Shown here: positions 1-10,679 of the stretch, piece after piece
How positions within the stretch are numbered: position 1 is the first letter of the stretch
Layout of the letters: each line of letters begins with the position of its first letter
NCBI RefSeq assembly: GCF_043290135.1
Contig: NC_134707.1
Location: 71,415,906 to 71,479,905 of the forward strand
Source: Rhipicephalus microplus
Lineage: Eukaryota > Arthropoda > Arachnida > Ixodida > Ixodidae
Length of the DNA stretch: 64,000 nucleotides
Direction of reading: 5' to 3'
Made by a program: the position numbers and the translations under genes
The notes under the pieces: model-generated
Database searches by the model: none
The model's input: the letters and a program-made list of their open reading frames with translations, nothing else
Told to the model about the DNA's origin: nothing

Positions 1-180
1 AGCCACGAAGCCTGGCATGGCTTTGTAGTAGATTGCTTTATTGTCTCGCAAAATGCCGAGGTAAGACTCCTGCTGGTATCCTGATAGATGTTTTTTAATG
101 GTTTGAGTGAATGCTGCCGATGTCAGCTTTTACTTGACGCTCACGGGTTAAAATCGTCCATGTCTGTTTAGACAGTTTTT

Positions 181-420
181 GGGTAGATAATACGTGTCAA
201 TCGCCTGTGGCACATAGCCTCCTACCAGTGGCAAATACCCGCGCATCTCGCCGTTTCTGCGTAAATACTACGTGTCAATCCCTTGTGGCACATAACGGCA
301 TAACCGTAGAACATACCCGGCTATCTCAACGTTCCTGGGTAGATACTAAGTGGCAATCACCTGTGGCACATAGCCGCATACCAGTGCTACATGCACGCCC
401 GTGCGTATGGGCCACTGTCT
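181..420 (+). repeat. 78-bp tandem repeat, three units
   Basis: Three consecutive units begin near 181, 259 and 337, exactly 78 bases apart. Each carries the pattern GGTAGATA-CTA-GTG-CAATC-CCTGTGGCACATA. Because 78 is divisible by three, one frame stays open through the array and gives a false 77-codon ORF (207-440). The sequence is a minisatellite rather than a gene. Its GC content is higher than the flanks. Confidence 0.75.
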
Positions 421-2070
421 GGCGGAAAGTGTTTGCTTAGGTACGTTACGGGAATAAGATATTATTCATGTCCTAACTATAGCGTCTTATTCGTCAAAAC
501 ATCTTACCCTCCAATACTAATGTCAGTTTAGGCCAAGTTAGAGGCGTGATAACGAAACCACGTATACGTATGCAGCTAGATAAATTAATGAATAGATGGA
601 TACATAGATAGACGCCAAAATTACTTGCAGTACGCGAAGAAATCTTTCACATATAAAACTAAGGGAAGCACAGTGCACTACCTTCGTTGAACGCTGCATC
701 TCAGTGACTGACGATGTCGGAATGTGCCAAAAAATTTGCTCGTGCGTATGAAAGCTCAAGATGGGCTGATGCGAGCGCGTTCGTTTTATATCCATGAGGT
801 GTTTACAAAAACGGAAGAAAATATGATTGAATACTTTACTTACAAACCACTTAGTTTTTCGGGAACCGCTTTTGTAACATAACTAATATTAGTTAGTTAA
901 TATTTTATTGATTGACTTAGCGTAGGCGTTTGCATTAGGAAGTTGTAGTGCATGCCAGTGCCTGGCGTACCCGTTTCAAGAAATCACAAAGTAACACATA
1001 GTTGTAGATGCTGATAATCGAATTTCAAGGCAGAAATTTAAACTGTTTGTGCTAGGCGCACACAGAGTGCGACCACTCTGTTACGCCAGAGTGGAACTAC
1101 CCACGACAAGTACGCGACTGAATTTGAATGAAGGTGCGCCATAGCCACACTAGTTCTTTGAAACCAGCAAGCTATCTCACTTGTGTCAGCACATTGTCTT
1201 ACTTTGGCGTAAAGTGTTTGTTGCTTACTCGTATATTTGGGACTATGCACATGAAAGCCTCTATATCGACCTCTCATATGCCTGCAAAGCATAAACCTCG
1301 GAATAGCTACTTCTAGCAAGAAGGAGAAATAGTGTTTTGCTTTTTTATACAGTTTAAGAGAGGAACAATTCGGCACCACCCATTGCCTGTAAAAACTACG
1401 TAATCTGCTGTCTCACTTCAAGATGACTACAGAGTTTTTACTGGATTCAGCTTCACCGTGCCTTCTCTAAATTTTGTCCAGGGCCGTTCCGGCATCAGAC
1501 ATTGGAAAAGTCGTGCTTAGCGCTCTACGAACGCGATGAGTTTGGACTTCTTCGCTCCAACTCCATGGTGAATACAATGAACGACATCCAACTTTCCCGA
1601 TTTCCGAACAATATGTATGCCATAATTTATCATGATGAAATAACTTTATTGATTAAATAACTTTATTGATAAATTATTAGGCGCTACAAATTTTCCTAAA
1701 CAAATAACTGCACTCAAGCAAATACTAAAAATATGATGAGGTCCTGTTAGTTTATTTGCGTCCACGAGATTTTAGTTGTGGTAAAGTATTTCTGCTTTTA
1801 CATGGAGAATATCTGCGATCTCTGCAGCAGCCTGACGCTCATAAAATTTTATTACAATTCAGCATCCTAAAAAGTAACACTAGGAATAGGTTAGCTGCCC
1901 AATATAGAAAAAAAAAGCATTTACGATGTTCAACACGTTAAGGTTGTCATTTTCGGCCATGAACTAAATTTATTGTCGTGTTAAGCGAATAACTAACTTG
2001 TTGGTGCCCTAAATTTGTATACAAATGCTTACTGTAGTCATGTTTAAGGTTAAGACACGCTAAAATAAGT
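421..2070. other. Non-coding stretch with one weak exon candidate
   Basis: AT-rich sequence with only short shadow ORFs. Apart from a possible 34-base exon at 625-658 on the minus strand, nothing recognisable was seen. If the signal-peptide exon at 2077-2185 is real, this stretch is part of its downstream intron. Confidence 0.4.
625..658 (-). CDS. Candidate short exon (DFF-Y-C motif), possible exon 2 after the 2.1-kb signal-peptide exon
   Basis: On the minus strand a pyrimidine-rich acceptor (GTGCTTCCCTTAG) is followed by 34 bases and a GTAATT donor. Joined to the phase-1 end of the 2.1-kb signal-peptide exon, it reads LYVKDFFAYCK. M13 peptidases carry a conserved Cys-x-Asp-Phe-Tyr/Phe-x-Tyr-x-Cys segment near the start of the ectodomain, and DFFAYC is a loose match, but the usual preceding Pro-Cys is absent. 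An exon this short with a non-consensus donor is easily found by chance. I report it because both the phase and the motif agree with the model. Confidence 0.15.
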
Positions 2071-2076
2071 ACGTAC

Positions 2077-2185
2077 CATCTCTGCCAATTGTTCCTTCAA
2101 CGGGTGCCGGGCCTTGTAACAAGGACACGAGGCAAAGTATTCCCAGCAAGAAGATCATGTTGCCAGAATGCACCCACATCTTCAT
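2077..2185 (-). CDS. Signal-peptide exon of a secreted protein (paralogue of the 63.7-kb exon)
   Basis: The minus strand shows an acceptor (CACTTTTCAG ending at 2190), four 5' UTR bases, an ATG at 2183-2185 and 36 codons, then a GTACGT donor at 2071-2076. The peptide starts MKMWVHSGNM, followed by a hydrophobic core IFLLGILCLVSLLQG and PAPVEGTIGRD, with one base left over (phase 1). This is a classic cleavable signal peptide. The exon at 63678-63783 has the same layout: an acceptor just upstream of the ATG, a similar hydrophobic core (LLLLGLFCIMSIIQ), phase 1 and a GTACGT donor. This makes an exon of a duplicated gene family more likely than a chance ORF. An intron precedes the ATG, so a non-coding first exon should lie upstream, toward higher coordinates (possibly near 4.3 kb). 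The mature protein lies mostly beyond the left edge of the window. Confidence 0.5.
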
Positions 2186-2191
2186 GCACCT

Positions 2192-4290
2192 GAAAAGTGG
2201 TCCCCTATATGATTATACTCGCAAACTCTTACTGATATCATCTCATAAATTATGTTTCACGAAAGCATCTTTCCGCATCATTACATATTGAACTCTTCTG
2301 TAGGTAGTTTGGTATACTAGATGGAATGAAAGATTCATGCAACGAGGGGGTTTGTGGAAAGGGTAAGCCGGACGATGCTGGACTGTCTGGGAGCTTAAGA
2401 TAGCTCCACACTTTTGTGATATTGTGATTCCTGTCACCTAGACCAGTGTCAATATGTAGCATTGTTTCACACAGCTTAAAATGAAAGCATTAGATGTGTA
2501 AGACAAAGCGCGGGATAGAAACAGATAGTTCGAAAAGTACACCGAATGACTGCTACTCAAATGGCCTCAAATTCTGAAAAACCGATATTGAGGGACATTT
2601 GCCCTTGACGTGATAGGGTCTTTCGATGGTACTTTTGCAAAACGACCTCAAAACATTTTATGAAATACGTTACAGCAGTACAATTACTGAAATTCTTTTT
2701 TTTTATTTCTGGGTTGCTCATGCTTGGCTAAAACATTTTTAATTGCTAAATAAACTGTTAAAATAAACTGCAGCACATCGGCGTTTGCAGTTGATTTAGT
2801 CCCTATTACAGTATACCCTGCACTGTTAGGACATTACAGGGGGGGGGGGGGCTACATAAGGCCTCCCTCGTAATAATCTCGGTATTGCACGCATCAATTA
2901 TAAAAACTAATTCCTGTCACAGCAACATAACAGTATTGAATGCCGAAACTTACACATTTGTCGACAACAAAAAGAGTTTTGGTATCATTAGCATAGTTCG
3001 AATGAATCAGTCAAATTACTAACAACCATCCCTCACGGATAAGTATACATTCATTATGTACATTATCATCTGTTCCACTGAGAACGTTGCTTTGTCTGTT
3101 ATCCAGTAAAAACAGGAGCTTCTCATAGAGAATATTTGCAAGGCAGCCTTGGCCATGCAAAAAACAAGACTCGCGAAATAAAGAGATTTTCCTACTGGTG
3201 AAGACGAGCGTAAATTTGTGTTAAAGTAATTAATTACCGCCTTCAATCTCAGATAGCCCTGCAGCGTGATCTGTGGTGATGCAGATATCAAAACACTTCT
3301 ACCCTTATACCCTTATGTATGCCTGTACTGACGGCTTTAAAACCGAAGTCCATCTTCGGTATCTTGTGCCATCTGGCCCGGTCACTGCCGCGTCAAATGG
3401 CTAAGGATTCCAGTATTTGTTAAGCTGGATAGAATTAGATACGCACAATAGAGCCAAATATCTTAGAACTCTATACATTGAACACTGCCTTCTAAAAATC
3501 ACTCCCTTTGTGTGTGAGAGTAGTTAAGGCCCCTGAAGTCACTTTAACCATTTAGGCTGAAACTGGTCAAAGTTGAACAAACTGCAGTCGTTGAACCTAC
3601 GGACAAACAGTTCGTCAAACAGGGAGTAAATTCGGGACCGAGCGTATCGTGCTCGAACGCCAGGCAATGAAGAGACTGACGGGGAGGGTAACTGCACAGC
3701 GATTGCCATGTGCCGTGTTCCGCTGTTCGGCCTGTCGTCTATCTCGATATTGAGTTTTAGAGGCTGTACGCCATAGTGAAAGCGAAGCACTATGGAACGA
3801 ATAGAAATTGTTAGGAGACGAGAGTTCAACACGCGTCGGTGCTCACAGCAACAGAACGATCACCCTCGCATTTTCACTACATCGTGTTTCTGTCATGAAG
3901 GGGCCGAAATTAAGTGAAAGCCTCCGAGCATGGACACTTGGGATAACTCGCTTCAATTTTCTGAATTACTGTGAACGAAGAACACTGAACACGCTATCAA
4001 AACTAAGCTGTTTGTCAGCGGTCGCGTTCCGGCACTGTGAGTGGCTACAACTTCAAAGCGATAACTAGGAAATGTAGTCTTCGTACGTCGTCGACATGAA
4101 GCTGACCAGTGGTTTGAGTGCATTGCCTCCACACGTGAAGCGATATCGCACACATTTTTTTTTCGCAGAAAACAATCTCTGCTGTGTGAAAGTACAAGTA
4201 AAAGTGTTCTTTTTTCTCCATGTGGGAATTGATGTCAAACACCAACGATGAAGGTAGGTAGGGATACGAATCATCGTGCGGCCTACGGTG
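2192..4290. other. Presumed intron or intergenic sequence
   Basis: No recognisable exon, repeat family or RNA gene. A run of 13 G lies at 2839-2851. GC content rises from about 3.55 kb, where overlapping short ORFs occur on both strands with no recognisable product. Confidence 0.4.
2839..2851. repeat. Poly-G run
   Basis: Thirteen consecutive G on the plus strand in an otherwise AT-rich neighbourhood; the length could vary between individuals or assemblies. Confidence 0.8.
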
Positions 4291-4300
4291 CTCAGCGAGC

Positions 4301-4360
4301 GACTTACCAGCACCATGAAAGAACCGCGCCTGCGAGTGGACTCTGTGTACATATATCTAC
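4301..4360 (-). promoter_or_regulatory. Possible TATA box, start site and first-exon donor for the 2.1-kb gene
   Basis: On the minus strand a TATA-like GATATATGTA (around 4349-4358) is followed about 25-30 bases later by CGGTTCTTTC and then ATGGTGCTG with a consensus GTAAGTC donor at 4301-4307. The coding signal-peptide exon at 2.1 kb has an intron directly before its ATG, so it needs an upstream 5' UTR exon on this strand. This is the best-looking donor I saw between 2.2 and 7 kb. It is inference only; no transcription evidence is visible. Confidence 0.2.
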
Positions 4361-4369
4361 ATCACTGCG

Positions 4370-7050
4370 CAATGCGCAAGGGACAGTTACATTCATGCGC
4401 ATCTGTGTACCTACTTTTGTTTGTGTGTAATGAAACGGTGACTTCAATTCCACAAGACATGGAAGTTGTGATCAGCAGTAGTCGTTTAGTCGTGCTTCTC
4501 GTTAGCCTAGCGACTCTGTCGGCAAGAAGCCTGTGCAGCGGCATCGGCGGTATGCCCGACTGCTTCGCCGACCTTCCTGCATAAGCGACGCTGCTGTGCT
4601 CGTGTTTGCGGACTCTTGCCCCAGCGCTGCTAACGCTGGTTCAGCCGACACGATAGAGTGCAAGCTGATAATTGATAATTGTTGATTGAAGGATTGTGGC
4701 ATATTCGGTTCCTTAACTTGAAAAGATATGTGGACATCGACGCTACGACTAAACCCATATTGGTTTTCACGCACTATGCTCTCTATGTTTATTGTTTTAT
4801 TATGCACAGTAGAAGTCTCCCAGTGACTCTACTTGAAAGGTAAATATACTGTGCCTATATATACCCTATGGATAGTTTTCTGCAGTGTAGCATCATCACT
4901 AGGTGTTTGCGTTTTTTTTTTTTGCCTTGAAATAGTAGTTTGTATACATATGTGTGTTGTGTCACCCATATACTGCATTCTTCGAGGCAGGTAGAGTAAT
5001 AATTATTGTCAAATATACCCGACAAGTGAAGGGTCGCATTTTTGGCATTTGTCTAGACAGTTCAACTGGTAGTATCATTATGCCTGTTACTTGGACCAAT
5101 TATTTAACAAAGTGGAGCAACTGAACACCGGAAAGTGAGCGCTCATGTTGACGGACCATGAAGCAAAAAAAACTGCATGCATGCAATAGGGAGCTTCAGG
5201 CTTTACTGTCTTGCATTGCACATGAATGATGCAAAACAGCGGACATTCATAATAATGGCTAGTGCGCAGGTGACATTATAGTGGACGTGTTAGGTTGCGA
5301 ACTGAGGAAACATAAAAGGCAAAGTTAATTTTTCCGGCACACAAGCTTCCACATATATAGTTGTACAGGTGGTTACGTAATGCCGAAAACTTTTTTACAT
5401 GTTGACTTCTGAAGTACTCGTCAAGTATATGCACAATAAATTCAGTACGTCACCAACTTACTGCCTAATGGACAAGATTATTGCACTTATTTCTTAACTT
5501 AGCAAGTGGGTTTCCTAGAGGAAGGTAAAATCTAATAACAATAACATTAACAAAGCACAAGTTTTTATAAATTGATGCATCAATGCATTAACGTTATTTT
5601 AACCCAAAGATACCATCAGACCTTAAAGTTTGCTGAACTTCTCCTGCATGCTTAGTTTGTTTTGAATCAGCCCATCACGTTGCCAAACAGCATAGTTAAA
5701 GCAGATATGTGGACTGAGCTCGCGCCGTTAGAGAGTCAAACACTAAGCATATTTGAAAATTTCTCCTGTTAAATTCACAAAAATCAACAATATTTCCAAC
5801 ATTCTTGCAAAATAAAAAGGTAATATACCCTTTCTCAGCTCAGGACAGCATAGAAGAAAGGTGTTACTTCAAAGTTGGTAGAAACTCCAATGATAACTCG
5901 GGCCTTCTCTACAGGGTGATAATATATACTAAATTTTGCGGGCGTGGCAGTTAAATCACAATTACGGGTAATCAGATGCATGGATACGAGAAATTATTTT
6001 TGGAACGCCTCAATACAAAGTGTAATGAAATTCACTTATGATAGAAGTTGGTTGTGTTTAAGATAGCTTGGTGACTGATAGCTATGCTTGCAGCGTCAGT
6101 GTTGCAATTATGATCTACTGCCTCACGCTGAGAGCACTTTTGTAGTGTGTGCTTTCTCTCCGCAAGGAAATAAATTGTCGCATGGTAGAAGTGAAAAAAA
6201 AAGGCTACCATTCGGAAGCTTACGTTTACATGTGTTTCAGCTGCTTGACATTTTATACTTCGATGTTGACTTTATTATTGGCCTCGAATATGTCCTTCAC
6301 CTTTGATATTGCTACTTAATTTGCCACTTATATATCAGAGTGATTTTCAAGCAACACTGTGTGTATGAAAGATATCTTGAATGCACGCTTTTTCCATATC
6401 CTTTATCTATAAATTGAAAATAATTTAGGTGGCATGAAACGACAATGAATGAAGCTACCCTAATGTAGCCGTGCTTTCACAAAAGTCATCCATCTTTGGC
6501 CCACCGCATATCATGCAAATATATACATATTGTGCAGCCAAGAAGACCCGTCGCCTGAAGGTGGTGCTAGACGCACAACCTAATTTAGCCAACCTAGCAA
6601 GCTGACAAATTTAATACATGAGCGGACATGAATTATTGGTATGTAGTGCGCCAGCACTAGCTAAAATAAAAAAAACAATAGGTTTTCGTCCGATAACATT
6701 CCCTGGTTAACATGTGCCCTCAGGAGGAAAGGCATGCTTTTAGTGGATCTGGTATATATGGAAAAATTTGCAACAATTACGTAATGACAATACAATAGAG
6801 AATATACGAACGATGCGGATTGCACGATCAGTGATAAAGCAGTCACGTCAGTTCATTATAAGCAGTTAGTGAATTTAGCGGCCCGAACTTCAGCAGATCT
6901 GCCGTTGTTACGAGATACTGTACGGTGCTTCGAAATACCGAAGGTAGATTGAATCACTGAGAATATATTGACTTGTTTGTGATCATTTGCGTAATTTTGC
7001 GGTTTTTAGACAACACACAATTTCTCAGCTGCACGAACTTGGTCCAACGT
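4370..7050. other. Intergenic-looking AT-rich stretch
   Basis: No motif-supported exon. At 4760-4830 a pyrimidine-rich acceptor on the minus strand is followed by overlapping AATAAA signals, which could be the terminal exon of an unknown transcript, but no coding content supports it. Elsewhere only short ORFs and simple A/T runs occur. Confidence 0.4.
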
Positions 7051-7057
7051 AAACAAA

Positions 7058-7200
7058 TTAGACAGGAAAACACAGTGTTGATCTTTTTGTTATTTGATTC
7101 CTTGTAACGTGAAAGCGAACGACTTCTTCACATGAGTATAGTTCATCGTTTATTGCACGTTCCCGCGTGAGAATATTCACTAAGTACATTGCTGTTTGAG
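7058..7200 (-). CDS. Candidate last coding exon, M13 (neprilysin-like) C-terminus
   Basis: The minus strand has an acceptor (TCACGTGTTTAAATCAG) and then 143 bases in one open frame to a TAA at 7058-7060. After two bases completing a codon the peptide runs QTAMY, LVNILTRERAINDELYSC, EEVVRFHVTRNQITK, RSTLCFPV, stop. M13 peptidases end with a block Arg-Val-Asn, fifteen residues, Cys, then a terminal Cys two residues before the last aromatic or aliphatic residue. Here V-N is followed by Cys with exactly the usual spacing, and the chain ends Cys-x-x-Val-stop. The stretch between the last two cysteines is longer than usual. The exon needs a phase-1 upstream exon, and the candidate at 7706-7763 supplies this in one of its frames. 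A poly(A) signal is not obvious nearby (ATTAAA about 450 bases on). The match was made by eye, and a chance ORF is the alternative. Confidence 0.4.
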
Positions 7201-7705
7201 CTGATTTAAACACGTGACAAATAAACGAAAAAGACATTGTATACACGGTTTGGTGTGAGAAGAAAAAGATGCGTGCGAAAGCTGACTTTTTCACCCTGAA
7301 AAAAATTCAATTTATGAATTTACGAAAATATTACAGACAGCGAATAGCGGCACTACAAAAAGAGATATGCAGCTTTGGGATATGCAGCACCGTCTCAAGT
7401 AGATGTATTTACGTTTACGCCTACGCGTCCAAGACTAACACTAAATATCATTTTTCAGTTCTTGCGGTAGAGCAAATATTTAGGATATACCTAGACACAA
7501 CATTAGGGAAGGAAGCAGACATAAGAAAAAGTGACAGTTTCGTCGCAAGGGCGAATCGATGAATGCGACAGCAACAACTCAGAATTTCACGCTGAGAACG
7601 GCAAGCAGATAAAATTGTGCAGCGCGCTCTTATGCACAAATGTCACACAAGAACAATAAACACAAAACGAGAGCGAACTAACAATGTTTAAGCATCAAAA
7701 CTTAC

Positions 7706-7763
7706 CGCACTGTTTAAACATAATGACCCAGCAAGCGTAATCATAGGTGCATATGAGTGCAAA
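7706..7763 (-). CDS. Candidate exon preceding the M13-like terminal exon
   Basis: The minus strand has an acceptor (GGGATACTTCTTAG), 58 bases, then a consensus GTAAGT donor. Two frames are open. Frame 0 reads FALICTYDYACWVIMFKQC and ends in phase 1, as the 7058-7200 exon requires. With that exon it places FA-x-x-C about 20 residues before the V-N block, close to M13 spacing. The frame shifted by one base reads LHSYAPMITLAGSLCLNSA; it fits the 2-base end of the 10.6-kb candidate but not the terminal exon. The two neighbours therefore disagree on the frame, which suggests a one-base change, a missed exon, or that one neighbour is spurious. Confidence 0.3.
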
Positions 7764-7903
7764 CTAAGAAGTATCCCAGTTTTTATACGTCGCTGTGTAT
7801 GAAAAGCATGTCCTTTTTGCAATAGAGGCCTGTGTAGCGAGCAAAGCGAGCGTTGTGTACCCGAAAACTGACGGAAGTGTTCCGGGGAGAGCTGATTGAA
7901 TAA

Positions 7904-8040
7904 TATGGGGGTTTAACGTTTCAAAACCACAACATGATTATGAGAGACGCCGTAGTGAAGGGGTCCGGATATATCGACCATCTGGGGTTTGTTAACGTGT
8001 ATCGAAATCTGAGCACACAGGCCCCCAGTGAAAGCCGAAG
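7904..8040 (-). mobile_element. Ruka-like SINE fragment (3' half), minus orientation
   Basis: On the minus strand the order is ...ATCTGAGCACAC / CATCTGGGGT / CCGGA / ACGCCGTAGTGAAGG / ATGATTATGAGAG / GTTTAACG, matching the body and tail of the other SINE copies here (for example 37007-37247). The tRNA-like head is missing, so the copy is 5'-truncated or rearranged. Confidence 0.75.
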
Positions 8041-8109
8041 CTACACAATTCTCCGCACGTGCGCAGAGGCATCTAACCCCCCAGTCACAGCGCAAAATAT
8101 GCGTGGGAG

Positions 8110-10590
8110 ATAAGCACTAGTCAGGGCATCGTGACGAGCTGCGCGCTAAGCGTGAAAGGCTTTTTTTTTCTTTACTCTTCATATATATATAGATACGTAT
8201 ACATATACGGTGAAGAACGCTGACGCCAACGTGAACGGCGAAACCCAGCCGAGAGTGCTCATACAATCGCTATCTTAATAAAAAAAAAGTCTGTAGTATA
8301 TATTAGTACTCGATATGCTTTCACTGAAAGTGTCGTAATTGACAATACAAGCGGCAAAGTTGGCATTTTGTCCGTCCGGCCGCAGCTCATGCTACGTATA
8401 TCCTGGCATAGACAAGGTAGGCCAGTGCTAGATTCGATTTGACGCAGCTTATGGTGGATTTGAATCCGGTGTGCGGCGTGGCCACCCTCACTGCGCATGC
8501 GTTTACTCTCTTCCTCACGTAGCGCTCACGCAAGAAGGTCGCAAGAGGTGGCAGTGCACAGCCACGGCTTCGTTTCTCCCCTCCCGTTTAAGTCTCTGCC
8601 AGTCCTGTGCGCTCGTATATAATGATGTGCACACTCATTCCGTTCCACTCTCTTAGAAGCAATGGTGTTCATTCTGCAGTACAAAGACTGGTAATACACC
8701 CAAAAGGGAGGGGGGGACTTCAGTGCTACACAATAAATACACAGCTCAAAACACAAGTGATGCATACATGGCAACATACAAATAGAAACAACAAATGAAA
8801 ACAGAAGTGAACAGAATCGCTGCTTCGCATTTTCCTGTTGGGAGAGAGGGCTCTCTGTAGTGCGAGATGATGTAAATATTATTGTTTCTGTTTCTGGGCG
8901 TCATTTCCGATACGGAATACGCATTTGAAGTCTACCTCTGCATCATGCAATTTCGTTTTAAAAAGCGAACAAAAATCTTTCTGGTGCTGGCGCTGCATCC
9001 TTCGTTCCCGTGGTCCAAAGAGAGTGTATTAACTGCTAAGTTATGTAACCTTTCTTTTGTTATTGCTACTTCTTGACAAATAGCACAAAACAAAGTTACT
9101 GGGAATACTAGTGTGATATTTGTTAGTCGTGATAGCTGTCCTCCGGTTTCATTGGATTGTAGTTTCACGGATGCATTTCCGTGTTTTCTGTAGAATAAAA
9201 CCTGGCCTTTACTGTGAATGAACTTTAATTTGAAGTGAGCGCTCATCTGTTTAACATTGTCTTTCGTTCGTTTTCTGTTTACGCGCTCTTAATACCACTA
9301 CGAGAAAATGGAATGCGTCAGCAAAATACACAGTATATACTTGCCTCTGCTATGTTACCATTCTACATTTAAAACTCCTTGATTGTTGTTAAAACTCCAA
9401 TTGAACTCAGAACAGGTTGTTCCTTGCTCATTCGATATAATGAATTGAAGCCTACGAAAACGTTCTACCAATAATACATACGCAAGCTTAGAAGCAGCAA
9501 AGAAGTGCACTTCTTTGGGTTATTCGAAAAAAAAGTGTGCAGGTGAGCTAAAACCCAAAACCTGGACGAATGAACAGGTCTTTGGTTTGACGACTGGAAA
9601 AAAATTCTTACTCCAATAATCTTTTTGCATGATTATGTTAGGTATTTAGGGGTTCAAAAACAACATTTGAGCACTATCAAAAGAATTTTTTACTTGAATC
9701 AAGCTATTACGATGCCACTTCCTATAATCGTGCTACTTTGACTGGAAATTTGAAATACCTTTACCTTCCTAAAGGAGATGAACGACATAATATCATAACA
9801 GTGACACAATAACTTCTACATAAATTTGTTTCGTCCAGCTAAGTAGAAAGCAAATAAAAATAGTCGCAACACTGATATAACTTGTTGATGTTTACACGTA
9901 TCGTGATATCGTATGACATTCAGACAAGTTTCACACCAAACTACAGGTACTTCCTATTGAAAGTTTTGAAAGAATGAACTCAAATTCATTTGTTCCTGTA
10001 TGAACCTCCTCGTGCGTATTTGAATATAGTCATCGTTCTTGTGTTTATAAAATAGTGGCCAGTGTCTGCGTTGGAAACCACTGCGATGAACAAATCATTC
10101 TCACTTGATTTGATAAGTGGAGCAACTATTGCCTCTGGAGTGGCTCGTGGGCACCGTCAGGACGAAGGGGCAAATTGGTTAACTGTTACGAAAAACGTTG
10201 CGATGACGGGTTCTCCACCAGACTGTTCATCGCTGAGCTTTGGTAACTTCTGTGTTGGTTACGCTTTGGTTACGCTTCGCTTTGGTATAAAAGCACAACG
10301 CAGAAAGGTGCGCACGTGCGTGCACCCTTTTGGCAATCAATTAGGCACGGCAGGGACTAAGAGTAGCGGATGCTCATGTTTGCAGGTATAAGGTGCCAAG
10401 TACGAATACATTTAGGCGTACAGTTAACTCTAGAATTGTCAATCTGTTTGTCGCTCTTTGAAAGGTGCGAGAATGGGTCGCAGAATTATAACAAGTATAT
10501 TTCAGTTCTAGTAAATGCAGAAAATCTTTAGTGAACAATCACGGTGCCTTCAATCGAGAGATCTTGATAGCTTCTACAAATAATGAAAAT
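8110..10590. other. Presumed intron, no recognised feature
   Basis: AT-rich sequence with short TA runs near 8.18-8.21 kb and a slightly GC-richer patch at 8.45-8.75 kb carrying small overlapping ORFs on both strands. No domain, RNA gene or known repeat was recognised. Confidence 0.4.
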
Positions 10591-10598
10591 AAACTTAC

Positions 10599-10673
10599 GG
10601 AAGTCCAGTAAAAACAGCATCGACGTTGTAGTGCAAAGTGGAAAGACTTCGGTGCGCAGCTACTCTATTATAT
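10599..10673 (-). CDS. Candidate M13-like exon (L-x-Y...VF motif)
   Basis: The minus strand has an acceptor (CTACCTCAATACTTCAG), 75 bases and a consensus GTAAGT donor. Only one frame is open: YNRVAAHRSLST then LHYNVDAVFTGLP, beginning with one borrowed base and ending with two. In M13 peptidases the segment before the C-terminal block is Leu-x-Tyr-(four residues)-Leu/Val-Phe-Phe. LHYNVDAVF has the same spacing, and joined to FALIC of the 7.7-kb candidate it keeps the usual ten-residue distance from Phe to Cys. The reading frame across that junction is off by one base if the visible splice sites are used. The short length and the eye-only match keep confidence low. Confidence 0.3.
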
Positions 10674-10679
10674 CTGAAG

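Noticed and set aside
7706..10673. M12B (reprolysin) metalloprotease interpretation of the 10.6-kb and 7.7-kb candidates
   Set aside because: VFTGLP and AGSLC resemble the reprolysin L-T-G and G-x-C segments, but no HExxHxxGxxH-coding sequence was found between 2.2 and 7.7 kb on the minus strand. The terminal exon at 7.06 kb fits M13 spacing better.
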